DNA of 64,000 bases from Bordetella parapertussis (lineage in GTDB: Bacteria; Pseudomonadota; Gammaproteobacteria; Burkholderiales; Burkholderiaceae_A): positions 1-64,000 of the forward strand of contig CAMAZF010000001.1 of NCBI GenBank assembly GCA_945862985.1, given 5' to 3'. Every line of letters begins with the position of its first letter. Position 1 is the first letter of the stretch. Positions 63,523-64,000 of this stretch are shown here, one piece after another. Position numbers and translations under genes: made by a program. A model generated the notes under the pieces. The model saw only the letters and a program-made list of their open reading frames with translations, made no database searches and had not been told where the DNA came from.

Positions 63523-64000
63523 TTAAGCCTCGCCCTTCTCATCGCGGCCGATCACAAGCTTCGTGTCGGAGAGGTACATATGACGGGGCACTTCGAGGTT
63601 GTCGGGCGCGGGCTTGTTTGCAAAGACGCGACCAGCCATATCGAAGGTGGATCCGTGGCAAGGGCAGAAGAAGCCGCCGGTCCAATCTGCCGTCATGCCA
63701 TCTGAGGCGCCTGAGGCGAACTTGCTCACAGGCGAGCAGCCCAGGTGGGTACAGATGCCCACGGTCACCAAATATTCAGGCTTGATGGAGCGATGCTGGT
63801 TTTTGGCGTAATCGGGGATGGGGTAGTCCTTGCGGTCCGAGCCCGGGTCAGCAAGCTGAGCCTCCACGCCCTTGAGGCTCTCGAGCATTTCAGACGTACG
63901 ACGCACAATCCAAACGGGCTTTCCGCGCCATTCCACAATCTTGACCCCTCCAGGCGCGAGGTCTCCGATTTCAACTTCGACGGGAGCGCCGGCGGACCGC
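63523..64000 (-). CDS. petA: Rieske iron-sulfur subunit of the bc1 complex (partial)
   Basis: The C-terminal 158 residues of the Rieske protein. The 2Fe-2S motifs are CTHLGCSP and FFCPCHGSTFD, with the disulfide pair and His ligands intact. The open frame continues through the GTG at 63936 to the window edge (KIVEWRGKPVWIVRRT), so the true start and membrane anchor lie beyond 64000. It is followed by petB 39 bp downstream. Confidence 0.96.
   Translation of the reverse strand, partial: RSAGAPVEVEIGDLAPGGVKIVEWRGKPVWIVRRTSEMLESLKGVEAQLADPGSDRKDYPIPDYAKNQHRSIKPEYLVTVGICTHLGCSPVSKFASGASDGMTADWTGGFFCPCHGSTFDMAGRVFANKPAPDNLEVPRHMYLSDTKLVIGRDEKGEA

Overview
The window is a gene-dense bacterial chromosome segment from a betaproteobacterium, most likely of the order Burkholderiales. 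It starts inside a 16S rRNA gene whose 5' part reads like Burkholderiales 16S. It also shows gene orders typical of that group: Rieske-cytochrome b-cytochrome c1-sspA-sspB, trpE-G-D-C behind rpe, ubiE-Tim44-ubiJ, phoB-phoR, a giant DUF3683 FAD/Fe-S oxidoreductase, and hemA-prfA-prmC-grxD. Intergenic space is minimal. Many same-strand neighbours share ATGA stop/start overlaps, and several convergent pairs overlap at their 3' ends. The only stretch over 300 bases without a coding gene is the rRNA leader and promoter (about 420-749).

Layout. 1-669: 5' end of an rrn operon on the minus strand with leader, boxA and a strong promoter. 750-6298: an operon reading rpe-trpE-trpG-trpD-trpC-enoyl-CoA hydratase, probably headed by a 27-residue membrane peptide. 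6288-14610: cell wall (mltA), disulfide, ubiquinone-type monooxygenase, purine (purD), yebC, quinone oxidoreductase, tcdA and phoD genes. 14705-15497: tRNA-Phe followed by a 717-bp insert that holds only an MntA/HepT toxin-antitoxin pair and ends in a 48-bp copy of the tRNA 3' end. 15563-18620: a ChrR-like cupin, a BLUF photoreceptor and small housekeeping or hypothetical proteins. 18609-27850: a compact tad/Flp pilus locus with an FHA-domain TadA and several small uncharacterised genes. 27957-29805: lrgAB divergent from a Crp/Fnr regulator. 29802-35888: a run of minus-strand genes (methyltransferase, VOC protein, carbonic anhydrase-like protein, K+/H+ antiporter, truncated hemoglobin, DUF1289, M28 peptidase). 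35924-42403: a biotin operon bioA-bioF-amt-bioD-bioB-P450. 42351-49064: 2-hydroxyacid dehydrogenase, rlmH, DUF2189, the ubi genes and phoBR. 49068-59002: FAD/Fe-S oxidoreductase, ilvA, a response regulator, hemA, prfA, prmC, grxD. 58935-64000: an AbrB-type membrane protein, tRNA-Thr, sspB, sspA and the cytochrome bc1 genes, the Rieske gene running off the end.

The most unusual items are: (1) the integrase-less toxin-antitoxin cassette at tRNA-Phe, where the att-like repeat also supplies the HepT stop codon; (2) the biotin operon that carries an ammonium transporter in its middle and ends in a short, non-canonical cytochrome P450; (3) the compact tad locus with an FHA-TadA fusion, no visible tadZ, rcpB or prepilin peptidase, a 48-residue prepilin-like ORF and a hairpin over the flp ribosome binding site; (4) a stand-alone protein with beta-class carbonic anhydrase (CsoSCA-like) zinc motifs and no carboxysome genes nearby. 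All family assignments come from reading the sequence by eye; no searches were run.
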